Assembly: GCF_008364765.1 (NCBI RefSeq)
Contig: NZ_VTUY01000003.1
Location: 125,657-189,656 of the forward strand
From: Bacillus sp. CH30_1T
Lineage (GTDB): Bacteria; Bacillota; Bacilli; Bacillales; Bacillaceae_B
Length of the DNA stretch: 64,000 bases
Direction: 5' to 3'
A program made the translations under genes and the position numbers. The notes under the pieces are model-generated. The model ran no database searches and had not been told where the DNA came from. It saw only the letters and a list, made by a program, of their open reading frames with translations. Of this stretch, positions 18,285 to 26,725 are shown one piece after another (within the stretch, counting starts at the first letter, position 1; the number at the start of each line of letters is the position of its first letter).

Positions 18285-19274
18285 ATGATGTTATTTATCA
18301 ATAATAAAGGAATCACGGATCCAAGGATCAATCTTGCTATTGAAGAATATGCACTGAAGAACTTAGATATTAATGAGAGTTATTTATTGTTTTATATTAA
18401 TGAACCTTCCATCATTATCGGGAAGAACCAAAATACGATCGAAGAGATTAATACAGACTACGTGGAGAAACAAGGTCTTCATGTCGTTCGCCGCCTTTCC
18501 GGTGGGGGAGCGGTCTATCACGACTTAGGAAACCTGAACTTCAGCTTTATCACGAAGGATGATGGAGAGAGCTTCCACAACTTCAAAAAATTCACTGAGC
18601 CTGTTGTAACAGCCCTTCATAAACTGGGGGTGAAGGCGGAGCTTAGCGGACGTAACGATATTATCGCAGAAGGCAGAAAGATTTCCGGAAACGCCCAGTT
18701 CTCCACTAAGGGTCGGATGTTCAGCCACGGAACGCTGCTGTTCGATTCCGAAATGGAAAACGTCGTATCAGCTCTACGGGTTAAAAAGGACAAGATTGAA
18801 TCAAAAGGGATCAAGTCGATCCGTAGCCGTGTGGCCAACATATCTGAATTCCTGTCAGAAAAAATGACCATCGAACAATTCCGTTCAACCCTTCTGGATT
18901 ATATTTTCGACGGAAGCGACGTAGAAGAATATGTCCTGACGGAAGAAGACTGGAAGAACATCCATGAGCTCTCAAAAGAACGTTATCAGAACTGGGATTG
19001 GAACTACGGTAAATCACCGAAATTCAATCTTCAACATTCTCACCGCTTCCCGGTCGGATCCATTGACGTCCGTCTCGAAGTGAACAAAGGGAAAATTGAT
19101 AACTGTAAAATTTTCGGTGATTTCTTTGGGGTCGGGAATGTAGAAGACATCGAAGATAAGCTGACAGGTACACGCTATGAACGAAAAGACATTGCCGGAG
19201 CATTAGAGGGTGTTGATATTCAACACTATTTCGGGAATGTGACGAAGGATGAATTCGTGGATTTGGTGTATTAA
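18285..19274 (+). CDS. lplJ: lipoate-protein ligase LplJ
   Basis: A 329-residue enzyme almost collinear with B. subtilis LplJ (YhfJ). The ligase core shows PSIIIGKNQNTIEEIN, VRRLSGGGAVYHDLGNLNFSFI, the lysine in GRKISGNAQF and SHGTLLFD; the C-terminal accessory domain follows from about residue 240. It activates free lipoate with ATP and attaches it to GcvH or E2 lipoyl domains in the cytosol. ATG 18285 and ATG 18288 both follow AGGAGG; the second gives a better spacing and matches the known N terminus MLFI. A terminator follows, marking the left edge of the accessory block. Confidence 0.93.
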   Translation: MMLFINNKGITDPRINLAIEEYALKNLDINESYLLFYINEPSIIIGKNQNTIEEINTDYVEKQGLHVVRRLSGGGAVYHDLGNLNFSFITKDDGESFHNFKKFTEPVVTALHKLGVKAELSGRNDIIAEGRKISGNAQFSTKGRMFSHGTLLFDSEMENVVSALRVKKDKIESKGIKSIRSRVANISEFLSEKMTIEQFRSTLLDYIFDGSDVEEYVLTEEDWKNIHELSKERYQNWDWNYGKSPKFNLQHSHRFPVGSIDVRLEVNKGKIDNCKIFGDFFGVGNVEDIEDKLTGTRYERKDIAGALEGVDIQHYFGNVTKDEFVDLVY

Positions 19275-19282
19275 CAATTAAT

Positions 19283-19312
19283 AACTCTCCTTTAATAAGG
19301 AGGGTTTTTTTT
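19283..19312 (+). terminator. terminator of lplJ
   Basis: AACTCTCCTT (19283-19292) pairs with AAGGAGGGTT (19297-19306), one G-U pair, then eight T. Confidence 0.88.
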
Positions 19313-19338
19313 GTTTGAAAAAATACTACAAAAAGTAT

Positions 19339-19414
19339 CAGATTTTTCAAAAAATAATCTGAGTATTTCACATTATGAAATTATCATAAGTTTTATTTTT
19401 TAAAAGGCTATAGT
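19339..19414. promoter_or_regulatory. inverted repeats and promoter of the anthranilate cluster
   Basis: Two inverted repeats precede the first catabolic gene: CAGATT-N11-AATCTG (19339-19361) and the perfect TTATGA-N5-TCATAA (19373-19389). A TATAGT -10-like box lies at 19409-19414 without a good -35, and the second palindrome covers the -35 position. This suggests an activated promoter, with the IclR protein encoded three genes on as the obvious candidate. Confidence 0.5.
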
Positions 19415-19452
19415 ATGGAGACAGATTAAGAAATGAGGAGGTGGCATGTAAA

Positions 19453-19932
19453 ATGGATATTCGCGATTTAAGAAATTGTTTTGGTAAGTTTGCCACAGGA
19501 GTAACGGTTGTTACTTGGAAAGGTGATAACAATCAGAATCATGGCATTACAGTAAATTCGTTTACGTCTGTCTCTTTGGACCCTCCATTAGTATTGGTAT
19601 CTATTGATAAAAAAGCCAAAGCCTATGAAAGAATGAAAGAAAAGCCTTTTGTTATTAATATATTGGCAGCTGGTCAGGAAGCTGTGGCTTGGCAATTTGC
19701 CGGAAAAGAACAACAAGGACTGCAAATCGAATGGGAAGATACAGAATGTGGCCCACGTATTAATGGATCATTAGCTACAATCGAATGCAATCCTTGGAAG
19801 GAATATGAAGGAGGAGACCATGTTCTATTTTTGGGAGAAGTTCAAAATTATCATTACGAAGAAGGTAATAGTTTAGTATTTTTCCAAGGTAAATTCTTAG
19901 AAATTAATTCAATCGACAACTATGTAAAATAA
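19453..19932 (+). CDS. flavin reductase component of the hydroxylase
   Basis: A 159-residue protein of the flavin reductase domain (HpaC/FMN-binding split barrel) family. FGKFATGVTVVTWKG, NSFTSVSLDPPLVLVSIDKKAK, KPFVINILAAGQE and DHVLFLGEVQ are the family landmarks. It should reduce FAD with NAD(P)H and pass FADH2 to the adjacent monooxygenase. A GTG at 19441 is in frame but lies within the AGGAGGTGG ribosome site, so ATG 19453 is used. The oxygenase starts 23 nt downstream, so the pair is one operon and one two-component system. A similar reductase serves the characterised anthranilate 3-monooxygenase of Geobacillus thermodenitrificans NG80-2. Confidence 0.87.
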   Translation: MDIRDLRNCFGKFATGVTVVTWKGDNNQNHGITVNSFTSVSLDPPLVLVSIDKKAKAYERMKEKPFVINILAAGQEAVAWQFAGKEQQGLQIEWEDTECGPRINGSLATIECNPWKEYEGGDHVLFLGEVQNYHYEEGNSLVFFQGKFLEINSIDNYVK

Positions 19933-19955
19933 TAGTAGTAAAGGGGGATGTTTAA

Positions 19956-21434
19956 ATGACAATTCGTACTGGTGCCCAGTATATAGAAGGTTTGAAATCT
20001 CGACAACCAGAAGTTTGGTTAGGAGGAAAGAAAGTAGAGGACGTATATGAGGAAGAAGTATTCCGCCAGCCAATTCATGAAATTGCAAATCTCTACGACA
20101 TTCAAAATGACCCAAAATACAAAGAGGATATCACTTACATATGTGAAGAAACAGGTGAGCGGTATTCCCATGCATTTAAAGTCCCTAAATCGTATGAAGA
20201 TTTAAAGGCAAGAAGCAATCTTTTTGAAGTTTGGGCTAAAGCAACCTTTGGGCTTATGGGAAGAACACCTGACTTTCTTAATGTAACGATCACTGCAATG
20301 GCCAGCAATAAGTGGTTTCTGGAACAATACAATCCGGAATGGGCACAGAATATGGTGAACTACTACGAATATATTCGCGCCAACGACTTATTCTTGACTC
20401 ATGCCATCATTAATCCTCAAAATGACCGCAGTAAAGCCTCTCATGAACAGGAAAAAGAGTTTACACATCTAGGGGTAGTTGAAGAAAGACCTGATGGTTT
20501 TATCGTAAGAGGAGCCAAGATGTTAGCCACACTGGCGCCAATAACAGATGAAGTGATCATTTATTCATTCCCAGGGTTTCAGCCAGGCGATGAGAAGCAT
20601 GCCATTGCATTTGCTTTACCTATAGACACACCGGGGCTGCGAATTATTTGCCGAGAGCCGATGCAGGATGGAAAACGATCTGTATTAGACCATCCACTCG
20701 CTTCGAGATATGAAGAAATGGATGCATTACTTGTCTTTAATGATGTATTTGTTCCAAGTGACCGTATTTTTATCAATCAGAATATTGAAGCTGCCAATCT
20801 ATTATATCCAAAGACTGGAATTGGCCAGCAGCCTGCTCATCAATCAGGGGTAAGAGGATTAGTAAAATTGCAATTTGCTTCTGAAGTAGCAGCTAGAGTG
20901 GCAGATGCCATTGGTGTGGACGGATATTTAAACGTTCAAACACAATTAGGGGAGCTTATGCAGTCTGTTGAAGCAGTACGCGCGTTATTAAGAGTGGCAG
21001 AATACGAATTTGAAACGACGTCAAGCGGTGAAGTGAGACCGGCCGGTACACCTCTTGAGACCATTCGTGGGATGTTGCCTAAGCTTTATCCTCGCGCCAT
21101 TGAGGTGATGCAAACGGTCGGTGCTGGTGGGTTATTGATGTCACCTACATTCGCTGACTTTGAACAACCTGAACTTAGGGAAGATGCTCAGAAATATTAT
21201 GTAGGACGTGAAGGAGTTCAATCGGAAGAACGGGTTCAAATATTTAAACTTGCATGGGATTTATGTGGTGAAGCTTTTGGACAGAGGCTACTGCAATATG
21301 AGCGTTATTATTCAGGAGATCCTCTAAGAAGATTGGGGCGTTTTTATGCAGGGTTTAAACGGAACCACTCTTTTGAAATGGTTGATGAAGCATTAAAAGG
21401 TTCAAAAGACCTTCAAGGACAACCGACTCCATAA
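19956..21434 (+). CDS. HpaB-type FADH2 monooxygenase, probable anthranilate 3-monooxygenase
   Basis: A 492-residue 4-hydroxyphenylacetate 3-hydroxylase (HpaB) family oxygenase. The N-terminal domain begins [20 protein letters not shown], the acyl-CoA-dehydrogenase-like middle holds FVPSDRIFI, and the C terminus carries [15 protein letters not shown] and [15 protein letters not shown]. Family members hydroxylate an aromatic ring ortho to an existing group using FADH2 from a separate reductase. Because the downstream genes specifically process 3-hydroxyanthranilate, the substrate is most likely anthranilate, as for the Geobacillus NG80-2 enzyme; that is inference from context. GGGGGATG-type ribosome site before ATG. 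A cre-like site begins at the stop codon. Confidence 0.85.
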   Translation: MTIRTGAQYIEGLKSRQPEVWLGGKKVEDVYEEEVFRQPIHEIANLYDIQNDPKYKEDITYICEETGERYSHAFKVPKSYEDLKARSNLFEVWAKATFGLMGRTPDFLNVTITAMASNKWFLEQYNPEWAQNMVNYYEYIRANDLFLTHAIINPQNDRSKASHEQEKEFTHLGVVEERPDGFIVRGAKMLATLAPITDEVIIYSFPGFQPGDEKHAIAFALPIDTPGLRIICREPMQDGKRSVLDHPLASRYEEMDALLVFNDVFVPSDRIFINQNIEAANLLYPKTGIGQQPAHQSGVRGLVKLQFASEVAARVADAIGVDGYLNVQTQLGELMQSVEAVRALLRVAEYEFETTSSGEVRPAGTPLETIRGMLPKLYPRAIEVMQTVGAGGLLMSPTFADFEQPELREDAQKYYVGREGVQSEERVQIFKLAWDLCGEAFGQRLLQYERYYSGDPLRRLGRFYAGFKRNHSFEMVDEALKGSKDLQGQPTP

Positions 21435-21449
21435 ATGTAAGCGCTTTAA
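21435..21449. promoter_or_regulatory. cre-like site (CcpA) before the IclR gene
   Basis: ATGTAAGCGCTTTAA matches the catabolite-responsive element WTGNAANCGNWNNCW with a single mismatch (A for C at position 14). It lies about 95 nt upstream of the regulator gene. Confidence 0.55.
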
Positions 21450-21541
21450 TATTATTTGGTTGGAAGCAGGTAATTCAACAAGATTTGTCAAAGTTCTTAA
21501 ATTGGTGCTATTAGCCAATAGTAGGATGAGGGGGATAACAA

Positions 21542-22294
21542 GTGATTTCTTCTGTGAAAAAGATTTCCAAAATTCTGAATTGTTTCACCAATGATGAACC
21601 GGCATTAGGCAATAATGAAATTGCCGAAAGACTAGGAATGAATCAAAGTACTGTCCATCATTTAGTGCGTACCCTATGTGAAGAAGGAATGCTGATTCAA
21701 GATAGCCGAAAAAAATACCGATTAGGCTGGAAGCTATTAGAATGGAGCAATCACGTTATGTATCAGCAGGATATATATAGTGAGGCAACGCCATTCTGTG
21801 AGAATCTAATACGAAAATTTCACGGTACTGTCCATATTGGAATGTTCGATTCAGGAGAAGTACGATTCGTTTTAAAGGTGAAATCAAAAACATCGCTTCC
21901 CGTACCCACATATGTCGGGGCAACGAAACCTGCTTATTGTACGAGTACGGGGAAGATTTTATTGGCTTATAACCCTTCGCTGATTAAACCTACGATTGCT
22001 AAGGGCCTTTTACAACGTGCACCAAATACAATTACCTGTATTTCAAAATTGAAAGAAGAGTTAAAGCAAATAAAATCCCAAGGATTTGCGATTAGCAATA
22101 ATGAAAATGAACTAGGGCTATATGGTATAGCGGCACCTATTCGGTCATATACGGGTCAAACGATTGCTGCGCTTAATATGGTTGGACCGATCACATATAT
22201 GAATGGCAGTAATCGCAATGAAATGATTAGAAGTGTGGTAAATACAGCTGAAAAAATTTCAAAAGATATCGGCTATATAAGCAGTGTATTGTAA
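21542..22294 (+). CDS. IclR family transcriptional regulator
   Basis: A 250-residue regulator with an N-terminal winged helix (VKKISKILNCFTNDEPALGN then IAERLGMNQSTVHHLVRTL, residues 4-60) and a C-terminal IclR effector domain (YVGATKPAYCTSTGKILLAY near residue 130; GIAAPIRSYTGQTIAALNMVGP near 200). IclR proteins often control aromatic degradation operons by sensing the substrate or an intermediate. Placed inside the cluster, between the hydroxylase pair and the dioxygenase, it is the probable pathway regulator. GTG start after a G-rich ribosome site (GAGGGGGATAACAA). The dioxygenase gene starts 28 nt after its stop. Confidence 0.88.
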   Translation: MISSVKKISKILNCFTNDEPALGNNEIAERLGMNQSTVHHLVRTLCEEGMLIQDSRKKYRLGWKLLEWSNHVMYQQDIYSEATPFCENLIRKFHGTVHIGMFDSGEVRFVLKVKSKTSLPVPTYVGATKPAYCTSTGKILLAYNPSLIKPTIAKGLLQRAPNTITCISKLKEELKQIKSQGFAISNNENELGLYGIAAPIRSYTGQTIAALNMVGPITYMNGSNRNEMIRSVVNTAEKISKDIGYISSVL

Positions 22295-22322
22295 CAACTA
22301 CAATCATTCAGGAGGTAATGAA

Positions 22323-22874
22323 ATGACTACTCAATCAAAATCTTTCTTAAAAACACGGGTATTGGATTTATTGAAAACAATTGAAGAAAATAAAGATTTA
22401 TTGAAGCCGCCAGTGAATAATAAAGTGCTTTGGGAAGACTCTGAATTTATTGCCATGTTACTTGGAGGTCCCAATAAACGTCGTGATTTCCATGTGGATC
22501 CTTCTGATGAATTCTTCTATCAAATTAAAGGCAACGCATACGTAGAGTGCATTAATGATGAAGGAAAACGAGAAGTTGTAACTGTGGGAGAAGGTGAGAT
22601 ATTTATGCTGCCGGCAAATATACCACACTCTCCTCATAGAGTAGCAGATTCCTATGGAATTGTTTTAGAAAGAAAAAGGGACCAGGGAGAACTTGAAAGC
22701 TTTGTATGGTTCTGTGATAAATGTGACCATGAAATGCATCGGGCGACTGTTCAACTGACGAATATTGAAACACAGGTGAAAGAAGCGATAGAACATTTTA
22801 ATTCAAGTGAAGATCTGCGTATATGTGAAAATTGTGGTTATAAAATGCCCCCTGAAGCTGAGGAATGGAAATGA
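22323..22874 (+). CDS. nbaC: 3-hydroxyanthranilate 3,4-dioxygenase
   Basis: A 183-residue cupin dioxygenase. Iron ligands can be placed at His57 and Glu63 (DFHVDPSDEFFYQIKG) and at the His in ANIPHSPHR near residue 101. The bacterial C-terminal metal site is intact with CDKCDHEMH and CENCGYKMP (two CxxC pairs). It cleaves 3-hydroxyanthranilate with O2 to 2-amino-3-carboxymuconate semialdehyde (ACMS). A longer open frame starts at 22284, but CAGGAGGTAATGAA sets ATG 22323. Its stop overlaps the next start as ATGA, so the unstable product's next enzyme is translationally coupled. Confidence 0.92.
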   Translation: MTTQSKSFLKTRVLDLLKTIEENKDLLKPPVNNKVLWEDSEFIAMLLGGPNKRRDFHVDPSDEFFYQIKGNAYVECINDEGKREVVTVGEGEIFMLPANIPHSPHRVADSYGIVLERKRDQGELESFVWFCDKCDHEMHRATVQLTNIETQVKEAIEHFNSSEDLRICENCGYKMPPEAEEWK

Positions 22875-23923
22875 GAGTAGATTTTCATACCCATATCATT
22901 CCGAAGGACCTCCCGGATTTTGCTGATAAATATGGAGGGAAATGGCCGGTTCTTCATCAAACATGTGCGTGTGGAGCTAATATTTTAGTAGAAGGAAAGA
23001 TATTTAGAGAAGTGACTGATCAAGTGTGGAGTCCAAAAAAGAGAATACAGGATATGGATAGAGAAGGTGTAGACATTCAGGTGCTTTCTCCCATTCCCGT
23101 CACTTTCTCTTACTGGGCAAATAAGGACGCAGCACTTGAAATGGCACGAATTCAAAATGACTTTATTTCAAAAACCGTTCAAGAGAATCCCTCCCGTTTT
23201 GTAGGATTAGGGACTGTTCCCATGCAGGATGCAGCAACAGCAGTAGCTGAAATGGATCGTTGCATTAATGAATTAAATTTATACGGAATTGAGATAGGTA
23301 CAAATATAAATGGCGAAAATTTAGATGCACCTGAATTCCTTGAATTTTTTGAAATGGCCGAGAAATGGAATGTACCTTTATTTATTCATCCGTGGGAGAC
23401 GATGGCTAAGGACCGAACACCTCGACATAACTTTATGTATACCATCGGAATGCCGAGTGAGACAGCTCTTGCCGCTGCCAGTCTTGTTTGGAGTGGTGTG
23501 ATAGAGAAATTTCCTAATTTAAAAATTTGTTTTGCCCATGGTGGAGGATCGTTCCCGTACATTTTACCAAGACTGGATCAAGGGTGGAAAGTATGGCCGC
23601 AATTACGATTAACAACGCATCCACCAAGTCATTATGTGAAAAATTTCTATTTTGACTCCTTAAACTATGATTCTTTAAATGTGAACTATCTAATTGATCG
23701 ATTTGGTCATGAGAAAGTAATGATGGGGTCAGATTATCCATTTTTATTAAGAGAGATTCCACCAGGAAGAGTAATAGATGGAATGAACGAATTAACAGAC
23801 GTTCAAAGACGAATGATCTTAGGTGAGAATGCGTTGAAATTCTTAAATATAAAGGAGTTAAAATCTGACTATGGAACAAAAACTAATGACACCAGAGGAG
23901 AAACTTCAAAGTCTGGGACTTAA
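22871..23923 (+). CDS. nbaD: ACMS decarboxylase (amidohydrolase family)
   Basis: A 350-residue amidohydrolase_2 protein starting MRVDFHTHIIPKDLPDF with the metal HxH pair at residues 5 and 7; IHPWETMA, CFAHGGGSFPYILPRLDQGW and the metal Asp in VMMGSDYPF follow. This is the pattern of alpha-amino-beta-carboxymuconate-epsilon-semialdehyde decarboxylase, which turns ACMS into 2-aminomuconate semialdehyde and prevents spontaneous closure to quinolinate. ATG 22871 overlaps the preceding stop; ATG 22865 is too close to the ribosome site. Its last 53 bases overlap the following gene in another frame, so the C-terminal tail is unusually extended. Confidence 0.9.
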   Translation: MRVDFHTHIIPKDLPDFADKYGGKWPVLHQTCACGANILVEGKIFREVTDQVWSPKKRIQDMDREGVDIQVLSPIPVTFSYWANKDAALEMARIQNDFISKTVQENPSRFVGLGTVPMQDAATAVAEMDRCINELNLYGIEIGTNINGENLDAPEFLEFFEMAEKWNVPLFIHPWETMAKDRTPRHNFMYTIGMPSETALAAASLVWSGVIEKFPNLKICFAHGGGSFPYILPRLDQGWKVWPQLRLTTHPPSHYVKNFYFDSLNYDSLNVNYLIDRFGHEKVMMGSDYPFLLREIPPGRVIDGMNELTDVQRRMILGENALKFLNIKELKSDYGTKTNDTRGETSKSGT

Positions 23924-24341
23924 GACTTCTCCTGTACGCCCTGTTGTGGGGAATTATGTTAGTAGAGTTCGTGTTGGCAACCTGATTTTCACTTCTGGTC
24001 AAGGGGTCGATGAGTATCATGGAAAGATTGGCAGGGAATTTGATGTACAGGAGGGTTATCTGGCTGCCCGTCAATCCATGATGAATCTATTAAACGTGTT
24101 GAAGGATGAACTTGGAGAACTTTCAAGAGTCAAGAGAATCGTGAAAATACTAGGATTTGTCAATTGTACAGATAATTTTACGGATCAGCCAAAAGTAATG
24201 AATGGTGCGTCTGATTTATTAGTAGAGGTTTTTGGTGAAAAAGGTAAGCACGCCAGGTCAGCTGTGGGGATGGCACAATTACCTGGAGGAACTGCCATTG
24301 AAATTGAAATGATTGTAGAAATTGAAGACCCATTAACTTAA
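23871..24341 (+). CDS. nbaF: RidA-family protein, probable 2-aminomuconate deaminase
   Basis: A 156-residue member of the YjgF/YER057c/UK114 (RidA) family of the longer subtype: TPEEKLQSLGL, then NYVSRVRVGNLIFTSGQGVDE, RQSMMNLLNVLKDELGELSRVKRIVKILGFVN and GKHARSAVGMAQLPGGTAIEIEMIVEI, including the conserved Arg of ARSAVG. In the 3-hydroxyanthranilate and aminophenol pathways a protein of this family hydrolyses 2-aminomuconate to 4-oxalocrotonate plus ammonia. Position between decarboxylase and dehydrogenase agrees. It overlaps the preceding gene by 53 nt and is followed by a strong hairpin. Confidence 0.83.
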   Translation: MEQKLMTPEEKLQSLGLKTSPVRPVVGNYVSRVRVGNLIFTSGQGVDEYHGKIGREFDVQEGYLAARQSMMNLLNVLKDELGELSRVKRIVKILGFVNCTDNFTDQPKVMNGASDLLVEVFGEKGKHARSAVGMAQLPGGTAIEIEMIVEIEDPLT

Positions 24342-24350
24342 ATGAAATGG

Positions 24351-24382
24351 AAAAAGGTGACATGTTGTTTGTCACCTTTTTT
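24351..24382 (+). terminator. internal terminator of the catabolic cluster
   Basis: AAAAAGGTGACA (24351-24362) pairs with the complementary arm starting TGTCACC at 24370, then six T. It splits the upper pathway genes from the dehydrogenase and lower pathway genes. Confidence 0.8.
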
Positions 24383-24423
24383 CAAAAATAATAACGTGTG
24401 AATAGTAGCAGGGGGGACTTTCA

Positions 24424-25899
24424 GTGCATTTAAAAGAAAAATCCAATCAGAAAGTTAGACCAATAGATTGCAGACATTTCATTAATGGTGATTATAGAGA
24501 TTCATTTGATATGAAAACATTCGAAAATATTAATCCAGCTACAGAGGAAAAAATCGGAAACGTTTCAGAAGGAGGTAAGAAGGAAGTAGATGAAGCTGTA
24601 AAAGCAGCGAAAACCGCTTTAAAGGGACCTTGGAAAACCTTCACTTCAAGCCAACGTTCTGCCGTTTTAAGACGTATTGGCGACCTGATTCTTGAACGTA
24701 AAGAAGAATTAGCTGCACTTGAATCCATGGATACCGGAAAACCTTATCAAATGGCACTTGAAATTGATATTCCAAGAGCTGCCTATAACTTTCATTTCTT
24801 TGCAGACTACTTGACCTCTATGGGAACAGAGGCATATCAGCAAGATCAACAAGCCCTTCATTACTCCATTCGCCGGCCAGTTGGGGTAGTGGGAATGATC
24901 AATCCTTGGAATCTGCCATTATTACTTCTTACATGGAAGATGGCACCTTGCCTTGCAGCTGGAAATACAGCAGTTATGAAGCCTGCTGAGTGGACTCCCA
25001 TGACAGCTACAGTACTGGCAGAAATATGTAAAGAAGCTGGAGTACCAGACGGGGTAGTAAATCTAGTTCATGGTTTTGGACCTGGCTCAGCAGGGGCTGC
25101 CATTACCGAACATCCTGACGTTGATGCTGTTACGTTCACAGGGGAAACCAAGACAGGAACCGCAATTATGAAAGCCGCTGCCCCATCTTTAAAGAAACTA
25201 TCATATGAACTAGGTGGGAAAAACCCTAACATCATTTTTGCAGATTCCGACTTGGATGAAGTGATCGAGACGACACTTAAATCAAGTTTTATGAATCAAG
25301 GGGAAGTATGTCTGTGTGGTTCCAGAATTTATGTTGAAAGTTCGGTGTATGAATCCTTTTTAGAAAAGTTCGTTGCTAGAACAAAAGAGCTTATTGTAGG
25401 TGATCCTTTCTGTGATGAAACCAAAGTTGGCGCAGTAATAAGTAAAGAACACTATAATCGAGTGTTGGGCTACATACAATCAGCCAGAGATGAAGGGGGA
25501 ACCATCCTCGCCGGAGGAGGTCGTTCTCAGGAAGAAAACAAAGGGTATTTTATCATGCCGACGATCATTGTTGGTCTTGATAAAGATGCAACATGTGTTC
25601 GTGAAGAAATATTTGGGCCTGTGGTAACTGTACTTCCTTTTGAAACGGAAGAGGAAGTCATTGAACAAGCAAACGATACTCATTATGGATTAGGGACGAC
25701 GATTTGGACAAATGATTTACGAAGAGCCCATCGAGTAGCTCACCAAATAGAAGCAGGAATTATTTGGGTGAACACCTGGTATTTGCGAGATCTGCGCACT
25801 CCATTTGGGGGTATGAAACAAAGCGGTATAGGCAGAGAGGGTGGCATGCATAGTTTCGAATTTTATAGTGAGCTTTCCAATATCACGATTAAATTATAG
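24424..25899 (+). CDS. nbaE: 2-aminomuconic/2-hydroxymuconic semialdehyde dehydrogenase
   Basis: A 491-residue aldehyde dehydrogenase. Key sites are VGVVGMINPWNLPLLLLTWKMAPCLAAGN (substrate-channel Asn), VTFTGETKTG, the general base Glu in SYELGGKNPN and the catalytic Cys296 in NQGEVCLCGSR. The VCLCxxR form is shared with XylG/DmpC and aminomuconate semialdehyde dehydrogenases, which fits the pathway step 2-aminomuconate semialdehyde to 2-aminomuconate with NAD+. GTG start behind GGGGGACTTTCA. It follows a terminator, so a second promoter is needed for this gene and the lower pathway; none is obvious in the 40-nt gap. Confidence 0.88.
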   Translation: MHLKEKSNQKVRPIDCRHFINGDYRDSFDMKTFENINPATEEKIGNVSEGGKKEVDEAVKAAKTALKGPWKTFTSSQRSAVLRRIGDLILERKEELAALESMDTGKPYQMALEIDIPRAAYNFHFFADYLTSMGTEAYQQDQQALHYSIRRPVGVVGMINPWNLPLLLLTWKMAPCLAAGNTAVMKPAEWTPMTATVLAEICKEAGVPDGVVNLVHGFGPGSAGAAITEHPDVDAVTFTGETKTGTAIMKAAAPSLKKLSYELGGKNPNIIFADSDLDEVIETTLKSSFMNQGEVCLCGSRIYVESSVYESFLEKFVARTKELIVGDPFCDETKVGAVISKEHYNRVLGYIQSARDEGGTILAGGGRSQEENKGYFIMPTIIVGLDKDATCVREEIFGPVVTVLPFETEEEVIEQANDTHYGLGTTIWTNDLRRAHRVAHQIEAGIIWVNTWYLRDLRTPFGGMKQSGIGREGGMHSFEFYSELSNITIKL

Positions 25900-25915
25900 G
25901 AAAGGTGAGCTGTCC

Positions 25916-26713
25916 ATGTTTGAGAAAACAATAAGCGAAGAAATCAAGACCTTTTCAAATCATCTTATAGAAGCTGAGAGAAATAGAGAGGGAAGTAAAC
26001 CTTTAACAGAATTAAAGCCATCGATCACGATTCAAGAAGCCTATCACATCCAACTAAAAACGATCGCCAGGAAAGTCGAAACGGGTGCGACCGTAGTGGG
26101 TAAAAAAATTGGCCTCACTTCCATCGCCATGCAGGAACTACTTGGTGTCGATGAACCAGATTATGGACACCTTCTTGATGAAATGGCCATTGAGAACAAC
26201 GGAACAGTGTTGAAGCCACAAGTTCTTCAACCAAGGGTGGAGGGGGAAATCGCCTTTGTCCTTAAAGAAGAGTTACGAGGTCCTAACGTAACTGCAGATG
26301 ATGTATTGAAGGCTACAGATTATGTATTACCTGCATTAGAAATTGTGGATAGCAGAATTACAGATTGGAAGATTAAATTAGAAGATACGATTGCCGATAA
26401 TGCTTCATCAGGATTATTTGTATTAGGGGATCGACCAGTTTCAATAGAGGATGTCAATTTAAAAGAAGTAGGGATGAATTTCTATCGTAATGGTGAACTG
26501 ATGAATACGGGGAAGGGTTCAGCAGCACTGGGAGATCCAGCATATTGTGTAGCGTGGCTTGCCAATAAACTTCATGAGTTTAATTTGACACTGGAACCTG
26601 GGGAGTTGATCTTATCAGGTGCTTTATCAGCAGCAGTATACGCACATCCAGGTGATGAATTCTCTGCTGTGTTTGATGGTCTGGGAAAGGTTTCATGTAC
26701 GTTTGAAAGGTAA
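25916..26713 (+). CDS. 2-oxopent-4-enoate hydratase (DmpE-like)
   Basis: A 265-residue fumarylacetoacetase-fold enzyme of the hydratase/decarboxylase family, with GKKIGLTSIAMQELLGVDEPDYG, the metal ligand region PRVEGEIAFVL, ALEIVDSRI and DNASSGLFVLG. It would add water to 2-hydroxypenta-2,4-dienoate giving 4-hydroxy-2-oxovalerate. Family members of the hydratase and the oxalocrotonate decarboxylase types look alike; I assign hydratase because the order dehydrogenase-this gene-acylating aldehyde dehydrogenase-aldolase-paralog-tautomerase equals dmpC-E-F-G-H-I. An in-frame ATG at 25841 lies in the preceding gene; GGAAAGGTGAG supports ATG 25916. Confidence 0.8.
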   Translation: MFEKTISEEIKTFSNHLIEAERNREGSKPLTELKPSITIQEAYHIQLKTIARKVETGATVVGKKIGLTSIAMQELLGVDEPDYGHLLDEMAIENNGTVLKPQVLQPRVEGEIAFVLKEELRGPNVTADDVLKATDYVLPALEIVDSRITDWKIKLEDTIADNASSGLFVLGDRPVSIEDVNLKEVGMNFYRNGELMNTGKGSAALGDPAYCVAWLANKLHEFNLTLEPGELILSGALSAAVYAHPGDEFSAVFDGLGKVSCTFER

Positions 26714-26725
26714 GGAGGAAAAGAA

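Noticed and set aside
19956-21434. Assignment of the HpaB-type oxygenase as 4-hydroxyphenylacetate hydroxylase
   Set aside because: The fold is shared, but all downstream enzymes act on 3-hydroxyanthranilate and its ring-fission products, and no homoprotocatechuate genes are present.
22284-22323. Upstream start of the 3-hydroxyanthranilate dioxygenase gene
   Set aside because: The frame is open from 22284, but that start overlaps the IclR stop and has no ribosome site, whereas AGGAGGTAATGAA precedes ATG 22323.
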